From Motiliproteus sediminis (GTDB taxonomy: Bacteria; Pseudomonadota; Gammaproteobacteria; Pseudomonadales; Balneatricaceae), in contig NZ_JAERQK010000008.1 in NCBI RefSeq assembly GCF_017912535.1, forward strand, positions 62,001 to 126,000: 64,000 nt of DNA, read 5' to 3'. The notes under the pieces were generated by a model. The model was not told the origin of the DNA. It searched no databases and saw only the letters and a list, made by a program, of their open reading frames with translations. Positions 1 through 7,868 of this stretch are shown here, one piece after another; within the stretch, counting starts at the first letter, position 1; every line of letters begins with the position of its first letter. Both the position numbers and the translations under genes were made by a program.

Positions 1-72
1 CCCGGTGACTACCCCTTCTACGCCGCTGGCCTGGAAGGCAAGGGCATGGTGGGGACTTTCCGCGTTCGTTGA
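1..72 (+). CDS. 3' end of an unidentified protein, possibly cupredoxin-like
   Basis: An open frame runs from the window edge to a TGA at 70-72 and encodes 23 residues ending in GKGMVGTFRVR. A tail of the form G-x-M-x-G-x-F-x-V resembles the last beta strand of small copper proteins, where a Met ligand sits near the C-terminus, but the Cys and His ligands cannot be judged from so little. It lies just upstream of the cytochrome c550 gene, so a periplasmic redox protein would fit. The family assignment is a weak inference. Confidence 0.35.
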   Translation, partial: PGDYPFYAAGLEGKGMVGTFRVR

Positions 73-89
73 GCGGCGGGTCCAAGGTG

Positions 90-157
90 CTACTACCAAG
101 GGAGTAAAAGCAGAGCACCAAAGTGGTCTGGGTCCGGATAACGGCCATGCCTAGCAT
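90..157 (+). promoter_or_regulatory. Bipartite promoter of the cytochrome c550 gene
   Basis: A box CTACTACCAAGGGAGTA lies at 90-106, a second element GCACCAAAGTGG at 115-126, and a -10-like hexamer TAGCAT at 152-157. The same box recurs before pqqA (46972), the ExaC-like gene (42658) and the PQQ dehydrogenase (7673), each time with the -10-like hexamer starting 62 bp after the box start. The -35 region is poor (TGGGTC at 129-134), as expected of an activator-dependent promoter. The regulator is not known from the sequence; an AgmR/ErbR-type response regulator is a guess. Confidence 0.6.
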
Positions 158-214
158 AGGGGTATACGTTCGGTCGTGAACGCCAACCATAACTACAAGA
201 TTTAGGTGATAGTG

Positions 215-640
215 ATGAAAAAAGTCCGTGTTTTTGCTGCTGGCCTCACGGCTGCAACGCTGCTGACCGGTTCGGCCCAGTTGTGGGCGCATGGCGACGT
301 AACCCCGCAAAGTGTCGATGTGAGTGGCTTGGAACCGCTGGGTGAAGAGTGGGTGGAGGAGAACCCCTATCGCGGCAATGAGCTGGCGATCAAGATCGGC
401 CAGTCTGCCTATGCGCAGAACTGTGCCCGCTGTCACGGACTCGATGCTATCTCCGGCGGCATTGCGCCGGACCTGCGAGAGCTGCCGGAAGGTCTGGAGG
501 GTGACGAGTGGTATGCCTATCGGGTGATCAATGGCGCTACCCGCAATGGCGTGCCCTACATGCCGAAGATGGCGGATTTTCTCAGCCAGGAAGCGCTGTG
601 GTCTATTCGCAGCTGGCTGGATACTGTCGCGGTCGAATAA
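215..640 (+). CDS. pedF: Cytochrome c550, PedF-like
   Basis: This is a 141-residue periplasmic c-type cytochrome with a signal peptide ending near AHG and one haem site, CARCH, in the middle of the chain. A methionine-rich segment (VPYMPKMADFLSQEALW) probably supplies the axial Met. It closely resembles cytochrome c550 PedF of Pseudomonas, the electron acceptor of PQQ-dependent alcohol dehydrogenases. The frame opens at a GTG at 206, but the ATG at 215 is better because AGGTGA at 204-209 is a well-spaced ribosome site for it. The MoxJ-like gene follows 31 bp later, so the two are probably one transcript, driven by the promoter at 90-157. A PQQ alcohol dehydrogenase lies 7 kb downstream. Confidence 0.88.
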   Translation: MKKVRVFAAGLTAATLLTGSAQLWAHGDVTPQSVDVSGLEPLGEEWVEENPYRGNELAIKIGQSAYAQNCARCHGLDAISGGIAPDLRELPEGLEGDEWYAYRVINGATRNGVPYMPKMADFLSQEALWSIRSWLDTVAVE

Positions 641-671
641 CTGTCGTGGTTGAACCGATCTGGAGGCGTGT

Positions 672-1589
672 ATGAATCGCAGCTACAGCGTAACCACCAT
701 CGTGCTATTGCTGGCCCTGCTGGTCGCTACAGTGGCGCAGGCTCGCAGTTACGACGACGTGGTCGCCAGCGGCTATCTGAAGGTGGCGGTTTATGACAAC
801 TATCCGCCCTACTCTTTTATGCAGCAGGGCGAGCCGCGTGGCGTCGATGTGGAGATCGCCAAAGCGCTGGCGGCGGGTCTGGGCGTGCGGCTGGAGCTGA
901 GCTGGATGATTCCGGACGAGAGTCTCGACGACGATCTGCGTAACTATATCTGGAAGGGGCCGGTTCTGGAGCGTGAAGCTGATGCGACGATGCTGAAGCG
1001 TCCGGTGGCCGATGTGATGATGCGGGTGCCTTATGATCGCGAATTCGCCTACAAGGTGGATCCGGATGGACGGGTGATGAACGAGCTGGTGCATTTCTTC
1101 GGCCCTTACCAACGTGAGCAGTGGGTGCTGGGTTATCACACCGAGCGGATGGATCCGTTCGAGAATCTGGCCGTATTCCAGTACGACCGGGTCGGGGTCG
1201 AGATCGACAGCTTGCCGGATCTGTATCTGAGCGGCGCCTTTCGTGGCTCGCTGCGCGAAAACGTGGTGCACTTCAACCGCTTCAGTGAAGCCTTCGACGC
1301 GATGATCGACGGCCAGGTGTCTGCGGTGATGGGGCAGCGAGCCGAAGTAGAGTGGGGTATGCGCCTAAGCAGTAAAGTGGCCAGTCTGTCGGTGCCGCTG
1401 CCCAATCTGTACAAGCCGCGCTGGGATATCGGCATGGCCGTGCGCGAGAACTACCGTCAACTGGCTTATGCGCTCGGCGATACCGTGGAACGCCTGGTGC
1501 TAGAGGGAGATATGGCGGCGCTGTTTGATCGCTACGGGTTGGTTTTCGAAGCGCCGGACTACTACCTTCAGGCCGGTCAGCGCCAGTAA
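672..1589 (+). CDS. MoxJ/XoxJ-like periplasmic binding protein tied to quinoprotein dehydrogenases
   Basis: The 305-residue product has a signal peptide (hydrophobic stretch about residues 9-22, ending AQA) and the fold signature of family 3 solute-binding proteins (LKVAVYDNYPPYSFMQQGEP, then GVDVEIAKALA). It belongs to the branch found next to PQQ alcohol dehydrogenases, with MoxJ and XoxJ as relatives. These are thought to help assemble or mature the dehydrogenase rather than to feed an ABC transporter, and no permease or ATPase is adjacent. It follows the cytochrome gene by 31 bp with GGAGG upstream of its ATG. The exact role of this family is not settled. Confidence 0.8.
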   Translation: MNRSYSVTTIVLLLALLVATVAQARSYDDVVASGYLKVAVYDNYPPYSFMQQGEPRGVDVEIAKALAAGLGVRLELSWMIPDESLDDDLRNYIWKGPVLEREADATMLKRPVADVMMRVPYDREFAYKVDPDGRVMNELVHFFGPYQREQWVLGYHTERMDPFENLAVFQYDRVGVEIDSLPDLYLSGAFRGSLRENVVHFNRFSEAFDAMIDGQVSAVMGQRAEVEWGMRLSSKVASLSVPLPNLYKPRWDIGMAVRENYRQLAYALGDTVERLVLEGDMAALFDRYGLVFEAPDYYLQAGQRQ

Positions 1590-1804
1590 ATGGCAGCAAA
1601 ATTACTACTTTAGACCCCTTTTAATATAGGGGCATGGCGAAGGCAGGGGAGTGGCTCTATTCTTTACCAGTTGCCTTCGAACAACGGCTCGCTGCGAGTC
1701 ATGGTAAGGCATCCAGATCCAGGTTGCATGATAGTCGAGCTCGTCTGAGCCGCAGCAGTATGGCGAAGGGCGAACCCATAACAATAATTCAGGGGGAACC
1801 GCCA

Positions 1805-2275
1805 ATGTTAAAGTCCCTGCACATCGATCCGGGCAAGTGCACCGGATGCAAGCAGTGCGAAATGGCCTGTTCGTACGAACACGAACAGAGCTTCAATCCG
1901 TCCTTGTCGCGAATTAAAGTTTTTGATTTCCATGAGCAGGGGCGCTTCGTTCCCTACACCTGCACCCAGTGCACCGAAGCCTGGTGTTTGCAGGCCTGCC
2001 CGGTGGATGCCATCTCGGCCAACGAATCACTGGGCGCCAAAGTGGTCAGCGCCGACCTGTGCGTTGGCTGCAAGGTCTGCACTATCGCTTGCCCGTTCGG
2101 AACCATCAGTTACAACCCCCGCAGCGGCGTGGTCAGCAAATGCGACCTGTGTGACGGTTCACCCAAGTGCGCTGAGGCCTGCCCCACCGGAGCGATCACC
2201 TTTGTGGATGCGTCCGCTACCGGGCTCGACAAGATGCGCCAATGGGCGCAGAAAACTGATACCGCAGCCGGTTAA
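1805..2275 (+). CDS. aorA: Ferredoxin-like subunit of tungsten aldehyde oxidoreductase
   Basis: The 156-residue protein carries 16 cysteines in four groups (CTGCKQCEMAC near residue 12, CTQCTEAWCLQAC, CVGCKVCTIAC, CDLCDGSPKCAEAC), enough for four [4Fe-4S] clusters. It matches AorA of Aromatoleum aromaticum and related HycB-type electron-transfer subunits. The frame is open from 1634, but the ATG at 1805 is preceded by an AGGGGGAA ribosome site and starts directly at the conserved ferredoxin N-terminus. The catalytic gene follows after 14 bp. It should carry electrons from the tungsten subunit to the flavin subunit AorC. It is cytoplasmic, with no signal peptide. Confidence 0.9.
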   Translation: MLKSLHIDPGKCTGCKQCEMACSYEHEQSFNPSLSRIKVFDFHEQGRFVPYTCTQCTEAWCLQACPVDAISANESLGAKVVSADLCVGCKVCTIACPFGTISYNPRSGVVSKCDLCDGSPKCAEACPTGAITFVDASATGLDKMRQWAQKTDTAAG

Positions 2276-2289
2276 AGGAGGGTTCGACG

Positions 2290-4152
2290 ATGTCTTGGAC
2301 AGGTAAAATCTTGCGTGTCGATCTCACCAGCGGCACGGTAAAAAGTGAACCGCTCAACACCGAGTGGGCGCAGCAGTATATCGGCCAGCGCGGTCTGGCA
2401 ACGCGCTACATGTGCGCCGAAGTCGATCCAGCGGTGGATCCGTTGGCGCCTGAGAACAAGGTTATTTTTGCTACCGGTCCGTTGACGGGTACGGCGGCGT
2501 CCACCAGCGGACGCTATTCGGTCATTACCAAAGGCCCGCTCACCGGTGCTATCGCTTGCTCGAACTCGGGCGGCTTCTTTGGTGCAGAGCTAAAGTTTGC
2601 CGGCTGGGACATGGTGATCTTTGAAGGCAAATCACCGACACCGGTGTATCTATACATCGAAAACGACGATGCCAAACTGATGCCGGCCGATGATCTTTGG
2701 GGGCAGTCCGTATGGGCGACCGACAAGGCTCTTCACGATCGTCATCAGGACCCTCAGCTACGCGTAGCCGCCGTGGGTCGCGCCGCGGAAAAAGGCTGTC
2801 TCTATGCCGGCGTGGTTAATGATCTGCACCGTGCTGCCGGGCGTTCCGGTGTGGGTACGGTGATGGCCTCCAAGAACCTCAAGGCGGTCGCGGTGCGCGG
2901 CACCAATGGGGTATCCAACATTAAGGATCCGGCGCGCTTTATGAAAGCGGTGGCGGCGGAAAAAGCGGTGTTGGCTGAAAACGCGGTCACCGGACAGGGC
3001 TTGCCGACTTACGGTACCCAGGTGTTGATGAACGTGATCAACGAGATCGGCGCCATGCCGACCCGCAATGCGCGCGATGTGCAGTTTGAAGGTGCCAGCG
3101 ACATCAGTGGCGAGGCGATGCACGAACCGCGCAAAACTGATGGTCGTCCCAATCTCACCACCAACGCGGCATGCTTTGGTTGCACCATCGCCTGTGGGCG
3201 GATCTCCAGCATCGACGAGAAGCACTTTTCGGTCGAGAACAAACCCCAGTATCACCACAACTCCGGTGGTCTCGAGTACGAAGCGGCCTGGGCGTTGGGT
3301 TCTGACTGCGGGGTCGACGATCTGGATGCCGCCACCTACGCCAACTTTATCTGTAACGAAGACGGCATCGATCCGATCACCTTCGGTGCCACCCTGGCGG
3401 CGGCGATGGAGCTGTTTGAGGAGGGCGTCATCACCACCGAGCAGACCGGGGGTATCGAGCTTAAATTCGGTTCTGCCGAAGCACTGGTGAAGATGGTTGA
3501 GCTGACCGGCCGCGGTGAAGGTTTTGGCGCGGAGCTGGGGCTGGGTTCCAAGCGTCTGTGTGAAAAGTACGGGCGTCCCGAGTTGTCGATGACGGTCAAG
3601 GGGCAGGAGTTCCCGGCCTACGACCCGCGCGGTATACAGGGCATGGGCCTGACCTACGCCACTTCCAATCGTGGCGCTTGCCACGTGCGTGGCTATACCG
3701 TTGCATCCGAAGTGCTGGGGATTCCTGAAAAAACCGATCCCCACGTTACCGAGGGTAAGGCCGGACTGGTGAAGGCGTTCCAGGATGCCACCGCGGCGGT
3801 GGACTCTACCGGTCTGTGCCTGTTCACCACCTTCGCCTGGGGGCTGGAAAACTTCGCCCCGCAACTGGATGCGGCGTGCGATGGCGAGTGGACAGTGGAG
3901 CGCTTGGCGGAAGCGGGCGAGCGGATCTGGAACCTCGAGCGCGCCTTCAATCAGGCCGCCGGCCTCACCGGCGCTGATGACAACCTGCCCAAACGGCTGT
4001 TGAAAGACGCCGGCAAGGTGGGGCCCACCGCGGGGATGGTCAACCGTCTCGACGAAATGCTGCCGGAGTACTACTCCCTGCGCGGCTGGACCGACGACGG
4101 ATTAGTACCGGACGAAACCCGTCAGCGACTGGGCATTGCCGACAGTCTGTAA
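2290..4152 (+). CDS. aorB: Tungsten-containing aldehyde:ferredoxin oxidoreductase, catalytic subunit
   Basis: This 620-residue protein is a full-length member of the AOR family, which oxidises aldehydes to acids at a tungsten bis-pterin centre. The single [4Fe-4S] cluster is bound by Cys295, Cys298 and Cys302 (CFGCTIAC) and a distant Cys510 (STGLC), the same C-x2-C-x3-C...C arrangement as in Pyrococcus AOR. The pterin-binding N-terminal region (TSGRYSVITKGPLTGA, NSGGFFGAELKFAGWD) and the SGVGTVMASKNLKAVAVRG segment are intact. The gene lies between aorA and aorC, in the order of the Aromatoleum aorABCDE operon. An AGGAGGG ribosome site precedes the ATG. A terminator-like hairpin follows it. 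Confidence 0.93.
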   Translation: MSWTGKILRVDLTSGTVKSEPLNTEWAQQYIGQRGLATRYMCAEVDPAVDPLAPENKVIFATGPLTGTAASTSGRYSVITKGPLTGAIACSNSGGFFGAELKFAGWDMVIFEGKSPTPVYLYIENDDAKLMPADDLWGQSVWATDKALHDRHQDPQLRVAAVGRAAEKGCLYAGVVNDLHRAAGRSGVGTVMASKNLKAVAVRGTNGVSNIKDPARFMKAVAAEKAVLAENAVTGQGLPTYGTQVLMNVINEIGAMPTRNARDVQFEGASDISGEAMHEPRKTDGRPNLTTNAACFGCTIACGRISSIDEKHFSVENKPQYHHNSGGLEYEAAWALGSDCGVDDLDAATYANFICNEDGIDPITFGATLAAAMELFEEGVITTEQTGGIELKFGSAEALVKMVELTGRGEGFGAELGLGSKRLCEKYGRPELSMTVKGQEFPAYDPRGIQGMGLTYATSNRGACHVRGYTVASEVLGIPEKTDPHVTEGKAGLVKAFQDATAAVDSTGLCLFTTFAWGLENFAPQLDAACDGEWTVERLAEAGERIWNLERAFNQAAGLTGADDNLPKRLLKDAGKVGPTAGMVNRLDEMLPEYYSLRGWTDDGLVPDETRQRLGIADSL

Positions 4153-4163
4153 TCCTCCCATCG

Positions 4164-4192
4164 GCGGCGCCCCAGAGGCGCCGCTGCTTTTT
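4164..4192 (+). terminator. Terminator-like hairpin between aorB and aorC
   Basis: An 8-bp perfect stem (GCGGCGCC at 4164-4171, GGCGCCGC at 4177-4184) with a 5-base loop is followed by TGCTTTTTC. It sits inside what is otherwise one operon, so it is more likely a partial terminator or mRNA stabiliser than a full stop. It could lower aorCD expression relative to aorAB. Confidence 0.6.
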
Positions 4193-4211
4193 CTGCTGAC
4201 GGAGAGCACTT

Positions 4212-5555
4212 ATGCGCTATGTCATCATTGGCGCCGGCCCTGCCGGTGTCACCGCCGCGGAGACCCTGCGTGGCGAAGACCCGAACGGCGAGATCATATT
4301 GGTGGGCGAGGAGCCGGAGCCGCCCTACTCACGGATGGCTATACCTTATCTGCTGGTCGAAAAGATCGGCGAAGCTGGCACCTACCTGCGCAAGCAGGAC
4401 GATTTTTACCGCAGTCGCGCGATAGAGTTGGTGCAGCAGCGCGTAACAGCGCTGGACACCGCGGCGCAGGGGCTGTCGCTAGCCGATGGCAGCACGCTGG
4501 CGTACGATCGGTTGTTGATTGCTACCGGGGCCACGCCGGTTCGTCCGCCCATCGATGGCATCGATTCACCCCAGGTCTCCACCTGCTGGACACTGGCGGA
4601 TGCGCGTCGCATCGTCGAATCCGCCCAGCCCGGCTCCGAGGTGGTGCTGATGGGGGCGGGTTTTATCGGTTGCATCATTCTTGAAGCTCTGGCCATGCGT
4701 GAGGTCAAGCTCACCGTGGTGGAGATGGGTGACCGCATGGTGCCACGGATGATGAACGACAAGGCCGGCAACCTGATTAAACAGTGGTGTATCAACAAAG
4801 GGGTGCAGGTGCTGACGTCGGCACAGGTCACCGCCATCCGCGCACCGCAGGCGGCTGCCAACAATGGCGGCGGGCTGATGGGTGGGATCAAAAAGCTGTT
4901 TGGTGGCGGCGAAAACGCGGCTGAGCCTGCGGGCAAGGTGACGGTGGAGCTCAAGTCGGGCGAAAAGATTGCTGCTGATCTGGTGATATCTGCCACCGGT
5001 GTACGCTCCAATCTGGCATTTCTGCAGGGCTCCGGCATCGATACCGAGCAAGGTATCAAGGTCGATCGCCAACTGCGTACCAGTGCGGATAACGTCTGGG
5101 CGGCCGGTGACGTTGCCCAGGGGCGGGACTTCTCCACCGGCGATTATCAGGTGCAAGCGATTCAGCCTACGTCCGTTGAGCATGGCAAGATTGCCGCGCT
5201 CAACATGGCGGGCGCCAGTGTCGAGCATCGCGGCTCCATCAACATGAACGTGCTCGATACCCTGGGGCTGATCTCGTCGTCGTTCGGGTTATGGATGGGG
5301 GTTGAGGATGGCGATAGTGTCGAGCGCTACTGGCCGGAGGCGTTCCGTTATATCTGCCTGCAGTTCCGCGGTGATGTGCTGGTGGGGGCCAGTTGCGTGG
5401 GCATGACCCAGCATATCGGCGTATTGCGGGGTCTGATTCAGACCGAGACCCCGCTCGGAGCCTGGAAGCAAAAGCTGATGGAGGATCCCACCCGAGTGAT
5501 GGAGGCCTACCTGGCTAGCGCCCAGGGGGCCACTCTTGTAGGATCGAGGGCATGA
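4212..5555 (+). CDS. aorC: FAD/NAD(H) subunit of the aldehyde oxidoreductase
   Basis: The 447-residue protein is a two-dinucleotide-fold oxidoreductase. An FAD site lies at the N-terminus (VIIGAGPAG), a second nucleotide site at about residues 155-175 (VVLMGAGFIG), and the FAD-closing motif at about residue 297 (VWAAGDVAQ). A glycine-rich insertion near residues 218-240 (GGGLMGGIKKLFGGG) looks like a flexible loop. By position and similarity it is AorC, which lets the AOR complex exchange electrons with NAD+. It begins 59 bp after aorB, beyond a hairpin, with GGAGAG as ribosome site. Its stop codon overlaps the aorD start in ATGA. Confidence 0.87.
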   Translation: MRYVIIGAGPAGVTAAETLRGEDPNGEIILVGEEPEPPYSRMAIPYLLVEKIGEAGTYLRKQDDFYRSRAIELVQQRVTALDTAAQGLSLADGSTLAYDRLLIATGATPVRPPIDGIDSPQVSTCWTLADARRIVESAQPGSEVVLMGAGFIGCIILEALAMREVKLTVVEMGDRMVPRMMNDKAGNLIKQWCINKGVQVLTSAQVTAIRAPQAAANNGGGLMGGIKKLFGGGENAAEPAGKVTVELKSGEKIAADLVISATGVRSNLAFLQGSGIDTEQGIKVDRQLRTSADNVWAAGDVAQGRDFSTGDYQVQAIQPTSVEHGKIAALNMAGASVEHRGSINMNVLDTLGLISSSFGLWMGVEDGDSVERYWPEAFRYICLQFRGDVLVGASCVGMTQHIGVLRGLIQTETPLGAWKQKLMEDPTRVMEAYLASAQGATLVGSRA

Positions 5556-5803
5556 AGATCCAACTGAAGTTTTTTGCCTCCTTTACCGCGCATCTGCCGG
5601 ATAACGCCAAGGGCAATATCGCCGAGGTGGAGTTGCCCGAGGAGATCACCGTGCTCGGCGTGTTCGAGCGTTTTGGCGTACCGGCGGATCAGGCGCAGAT
5701 CGTGCTGATTAACGGGATTTTTGTGTTGGAGCCCGAACGTGCGTCGCGCACCTTCTCTGAAGGCGATGTGCTGGCGGTCTGGCCCGCGGTAGCCGGTGGT
5801 TGA
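5552..5803 (+). CDS. aorD: MoaD/ThiS-like sulfur carrier of the AOR operon
   Basis: This 83-residue ubiquitin-like protein ends in AGG, the diglycine tail that is adenylated and thiocarboxylated in MoaD and ThiS proteins. It is translationally coupled to aorC by a 4-bp overlap. In Aromatoleum a MoaD-like protein occupies the same place in the aor operon and presumably supplies sulfur for the tungsten pterin cofactor. The likely activating enzyme is the MoeB/rhodanese protein at 6448-7578 on the other strand. Confidence 0.83.
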   Translation: MKIQLKFFASFTAHLPDNAKGNIAEVELPEEITVLGVFERFGVPADQAQIVLINGIFVLEPERASRTFSEGDVLAVWPAVAGG

Positions 5804-6113
5804 CACTGCCGGCGCGTTGACGGAGAGCGTCGTTAAGGAGATGGGGCTGACCCCGGGGGGATTCGCCCGCACCCTCCCCAATGCCGCCGGCCATTGGTCG
5901 GTGGAGGGGCAGGGTCTGCATTATCTTCTGTTCGATACAGCCGCGCCGGCGCAATGCATAGAGATCCTTCTTACCGAGCAGCCAGATCGCTGTATCGCCT
6001 CAATCTGTCTGCCAGTGACGCGGGTGGAGTTGCGGTTTACGGGGATGGATGAGGTTCAGAGGCAGGCGTTTCTGCAGCGTTTCGATCTTTACTTCCAAAA
6101 GGGCGGTGGTTAA
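5796..6113 (+). CDS. Unrecognised 105-residue protein coupled to aorD
   Basis: The frame opens with GTG at 5796, inside the last codons of aorD (8-bp overlap), and ends at 6113 just before a convergent gene. I do not recognise the family. The protein is soluble, has no signal peptide or membrane segment, and has two cysteines (QCIEILL and DRCIASICL region). Its second half alternates hydrophobic and polar residues (CIEILLTEQPDRCIASICLP, TRVELRFTGM) as in a small beta-rich fold. The tight overlap and position suggest a role in assembling or maturing the tungsten enzyme, but that is inference from context alone. Confidence 0.65.
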   Translation: MVDTAGALTESVVKEMGLTPGGFARTLPNAAGHWSVEGQGLHYLLFDTAAPAQCIEILLTEQPDRCIASICLPVTRVELRFTGMDEVQRQAFLQRFDLYFQKGGG

Positions 6114-6140
6114 ACCACGGCGCCCGCCCTTGGTTTTCTC

Positions 6141-6446
6141 TCAGGGGGTATCGAGCACCCGCAAGGTGACCGACTCCACCCACTCCTCGACATCCCGCCG
6201 ATAGCTCCTGATATGGGGCGTGCGCAGGTGGTCTTCCAGCGCGCCGGTGCTGGACCAGTGTTCCAGCAGGGTGACCTGATCCGGATTACGCTCGAGCCGA
6301 TCGATACTGCAGTCGGCATCGATCAGAGGCTGATACTTCAGGCAACCCTGTTCATGCAGCACCTCTGGTACCAGCTGCTGTACTCGCGCCAGATAAGCAT
6401 CACGCATGCCCGGTTTGAGCTGGATGGTGGCGATCACGGTAATCAT
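6141..6446 (-). CDS. Antibiotic biosynthesis monooxygenase (ABM) domain protein, putative quinol monooxygenase
   Basis: The 101-residue protein has the dimeric ferredoxin-like ABM fold seen in YgiN. The marks are MITVIATIQLKPGMRDAYL at the start, a central EHWSSTGALEDHL helix and a final VESVTLRVLD strand. Such proteins act on quinols, haem or polyketides, or serve as small stress proteins; the substrate cannot be read here. GGAGAAC precedes its ATG. It starts one base after the stop of the MoeB/rhodanese gene, so the two are one transcript. It ends 27 bp from the convergent aor operon. Confidence 0.75.
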   Translation of the reverse strand: MITVIATIQLKPGMRDAYLARVQQLVPEVLHEQGCLKYQPLIDADCSIDRLERNPDQVTLLEHWSSTGALEDHLRTPHIRSYRRDVEEWVESVTLRVLDTP

Positions 6447-6447
6447 G

Positions 6448-7578
6448 CTAGTTCTCCTCGTCCGCTGGCGTCACCAGCTCTCCAGGCCAGAGTGCCAAGC
6501 CGCCCTGTAAATTATAGAGCTTGCTGAACCCCTGCGGTGCCAGCGCTTCGATGGCCCGCCGGCTGCGACCGCCGCTCTGACAGTAAACGATCGCGTCGCG
6601 GTGGTGATCGAGTTGGCTGAGCAGAGGATGTTGTGGCAGCTGGTCCAGGGGAATATTCAACGCGCCGGGCAGGTGGCCGCGGCGGAACTCCTCCAGCGAG
6701 CGCACATCCAGTAGCAGCGGTTGCTCCAGGCGGCGCAGTTCGGCGGCGCTGACCTCTGCCACCGTGCTGACCGCGCAGGCCGTGGTGGCTTCATCCTGCA
6801 GTTGAATCTGTTCACGCGGCAGTGAGCAGCAGGGGCAAGCAGGATTTTTGGGTATGTCGATCTGGGTCTGCTGCCAGTTGTGGGTACTGATCAGACTCAG
6901 TTTGCCCACCATGGGTTGCAGCCGCTGCTGCCGCCACTGTTTGCCGCCGACAATCAGCTTGATCGCTTCCAGGGCCTGCATACAGCCGATCACCCCTGCC
7001 ACGGCGCCGATGACGCCGGCCTCGGCGCAGTTGGGTACGTAGCCGCTCGGTGGCTGCGGCAGCATGCAGCGATAACAGGGGCCTTCATCGGCCCAGAATA
7101 CCGCCATCTGGCCGTCGAAGCCGAGGATCGATCCGTACACCAGTGGCATCCCCAGCTTGACCGCGCAATCGTTGACCAGAAACTTGGTGGCGAAGTTATC
7201 GCTACCATCGAGCACCAGGTCGTACTGGCTGAAAATCGCTTCGGCATTGGCGGCAGTCAGGCGTTGACGATGGCAGTTGACGGTGATCAGCGGGTTCAGT
7301 TGTTGTAAACGCGCCTGGCCGGCTTCGGCCTTGGGGCGGCCAGCATCGCTGCTGGCAAACAGCACCTGACGCTGCAGGTTGGAGAGGTCCACCTCGTCGT
7401 CGTCGACCAGTCCGAGGGTGCCGATGCCGGCGGCCGCCAGGTAGAGCGAGGCGGGTGATCCCAGGCCACCGGCGCCCACGCACAGCACCTTGGCAGCGAG
7501 CAGTTTCTCCTGACCATCGCGACCGATATCCGGCAGGATTACCTGGCGGTTGTAGCGCCGCAGCTCCTCTTCACGCAT
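6448..7578 (-). CDS. MoeB/ThiF-type adenylyltransferase fused to a rhodanese domain
   Basis: The 376-residue protein has an N-terminal E1-like domain with the ATP site GAGGLGSP (about residue 35), the DLSNLQRQ motif and two CxxC zinc pairs (CYRC, CPCC). A C-terminal rhodanese domain has its active cysteine in YCQSGGRSRRA. This MoeZ-like layout adenylates the C-terminal glycine of a MoaD/ThiS protein and transfers sulfur to it. The neighbouring AorD is the obvious partner and Aromatoleum AorE is similar. The frame extends upstream to 7650, but the ATG at 7578 has a GAGGG site and begins at the conserved MREEELRRYNRQ. It may also serve general MoaD or ThiS. Confidence 0.85.
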   Translation of the reverse strand: MREEELRRYNRQVILPDIGRDGQEKLLAAKVLCVGAGGLGSPASLYLAAAGIGTLGLVDDDEVDLSNLQRQVLFASSDAGRPKAEAGQARLQQLNPLITVNCHRQRLTAANAEAIFSQYDLVLDGSDNFATKFLVNDCAVKLGMPLVYGSILGFDGQMAVFWADEGPCYRCMLPQPPSGYVPNCAEAGVIGAVAGVIGCMQALEAIKLIVGGKQWRQQRLQPMVGKLSLISTHNWQQTQIDIPKNPACPCCSLPREQIQLQDEATTACAVSTVAEVSAAELRRLEQPLLLDVRSLEEFRRGHLPGALNIPLDQLPQHPLLSQLDHHRDAIVYCQSGGRSRRAIEALAPQGFSKLYNLQGGLALWPGELVTPADEEN

Positions 7579-7672
7579 AGCGAACCCTCGTGTTGTTGTT
7601 CTGGTGTCGAGTTTTGATCTTAGGCTTCCAAACTGCACAAAAACAAGCATTCATGCGGCTTTCAGCGGGGTA

Positions 7673-7740
7673 GTAGTACTAAGTGAGTAGTTTTTTGCAC
7701 CTCTGGTTGCATTGTTGGCGTGGTTGCAGCGGCGAAGAAT
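7673..7740 (+). promoter_or_regulatory. Candidate bipartite promoter of the PQQ alcohol dehydrogenase gene
   Basis: GTAGTACTAAGTGAGTA at 7673-7689 matches the cytochrome c550 box (90-106) at 13 of 17 positions. A second element GCACCTCTGG starts at 7697. A -10-like AAGAAT starts at 7735, 62 bp after the box start as in the other three copies, with TTGTTG 17 bp before it as a possible -35. This is the weakest copy by sequence, but the spacing is exact. Confidence 0.5.
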
Positions 7741-7868
7741 AGATCAGACACGTGGAAGTCGTTTTGGTGCTTCCCTGTGTTCCCCAGAGGCAGCGTTCCG
7801 GGGTGGTTATAGCGGGCCGCTGTGTCTTCGAGCGTACAACAATAAGAGCTTCCTCAAAGGAGAATGCG

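Noticed and set aside
1602-1616. TTACTACTT stretch before aorA as a fifth copy of the alcohol box
   Set aside because: Only the first six or seven bases agree, and no TAGNNT-like hexamer lies 62 bp downstream, so the aor operon is not counted in the shared regulon.
2758-3864. Reverse-strand frame (368 codons) opposite aorB
   Set aside because: It is the complement of conserved aorB codons and has no protein-like features.
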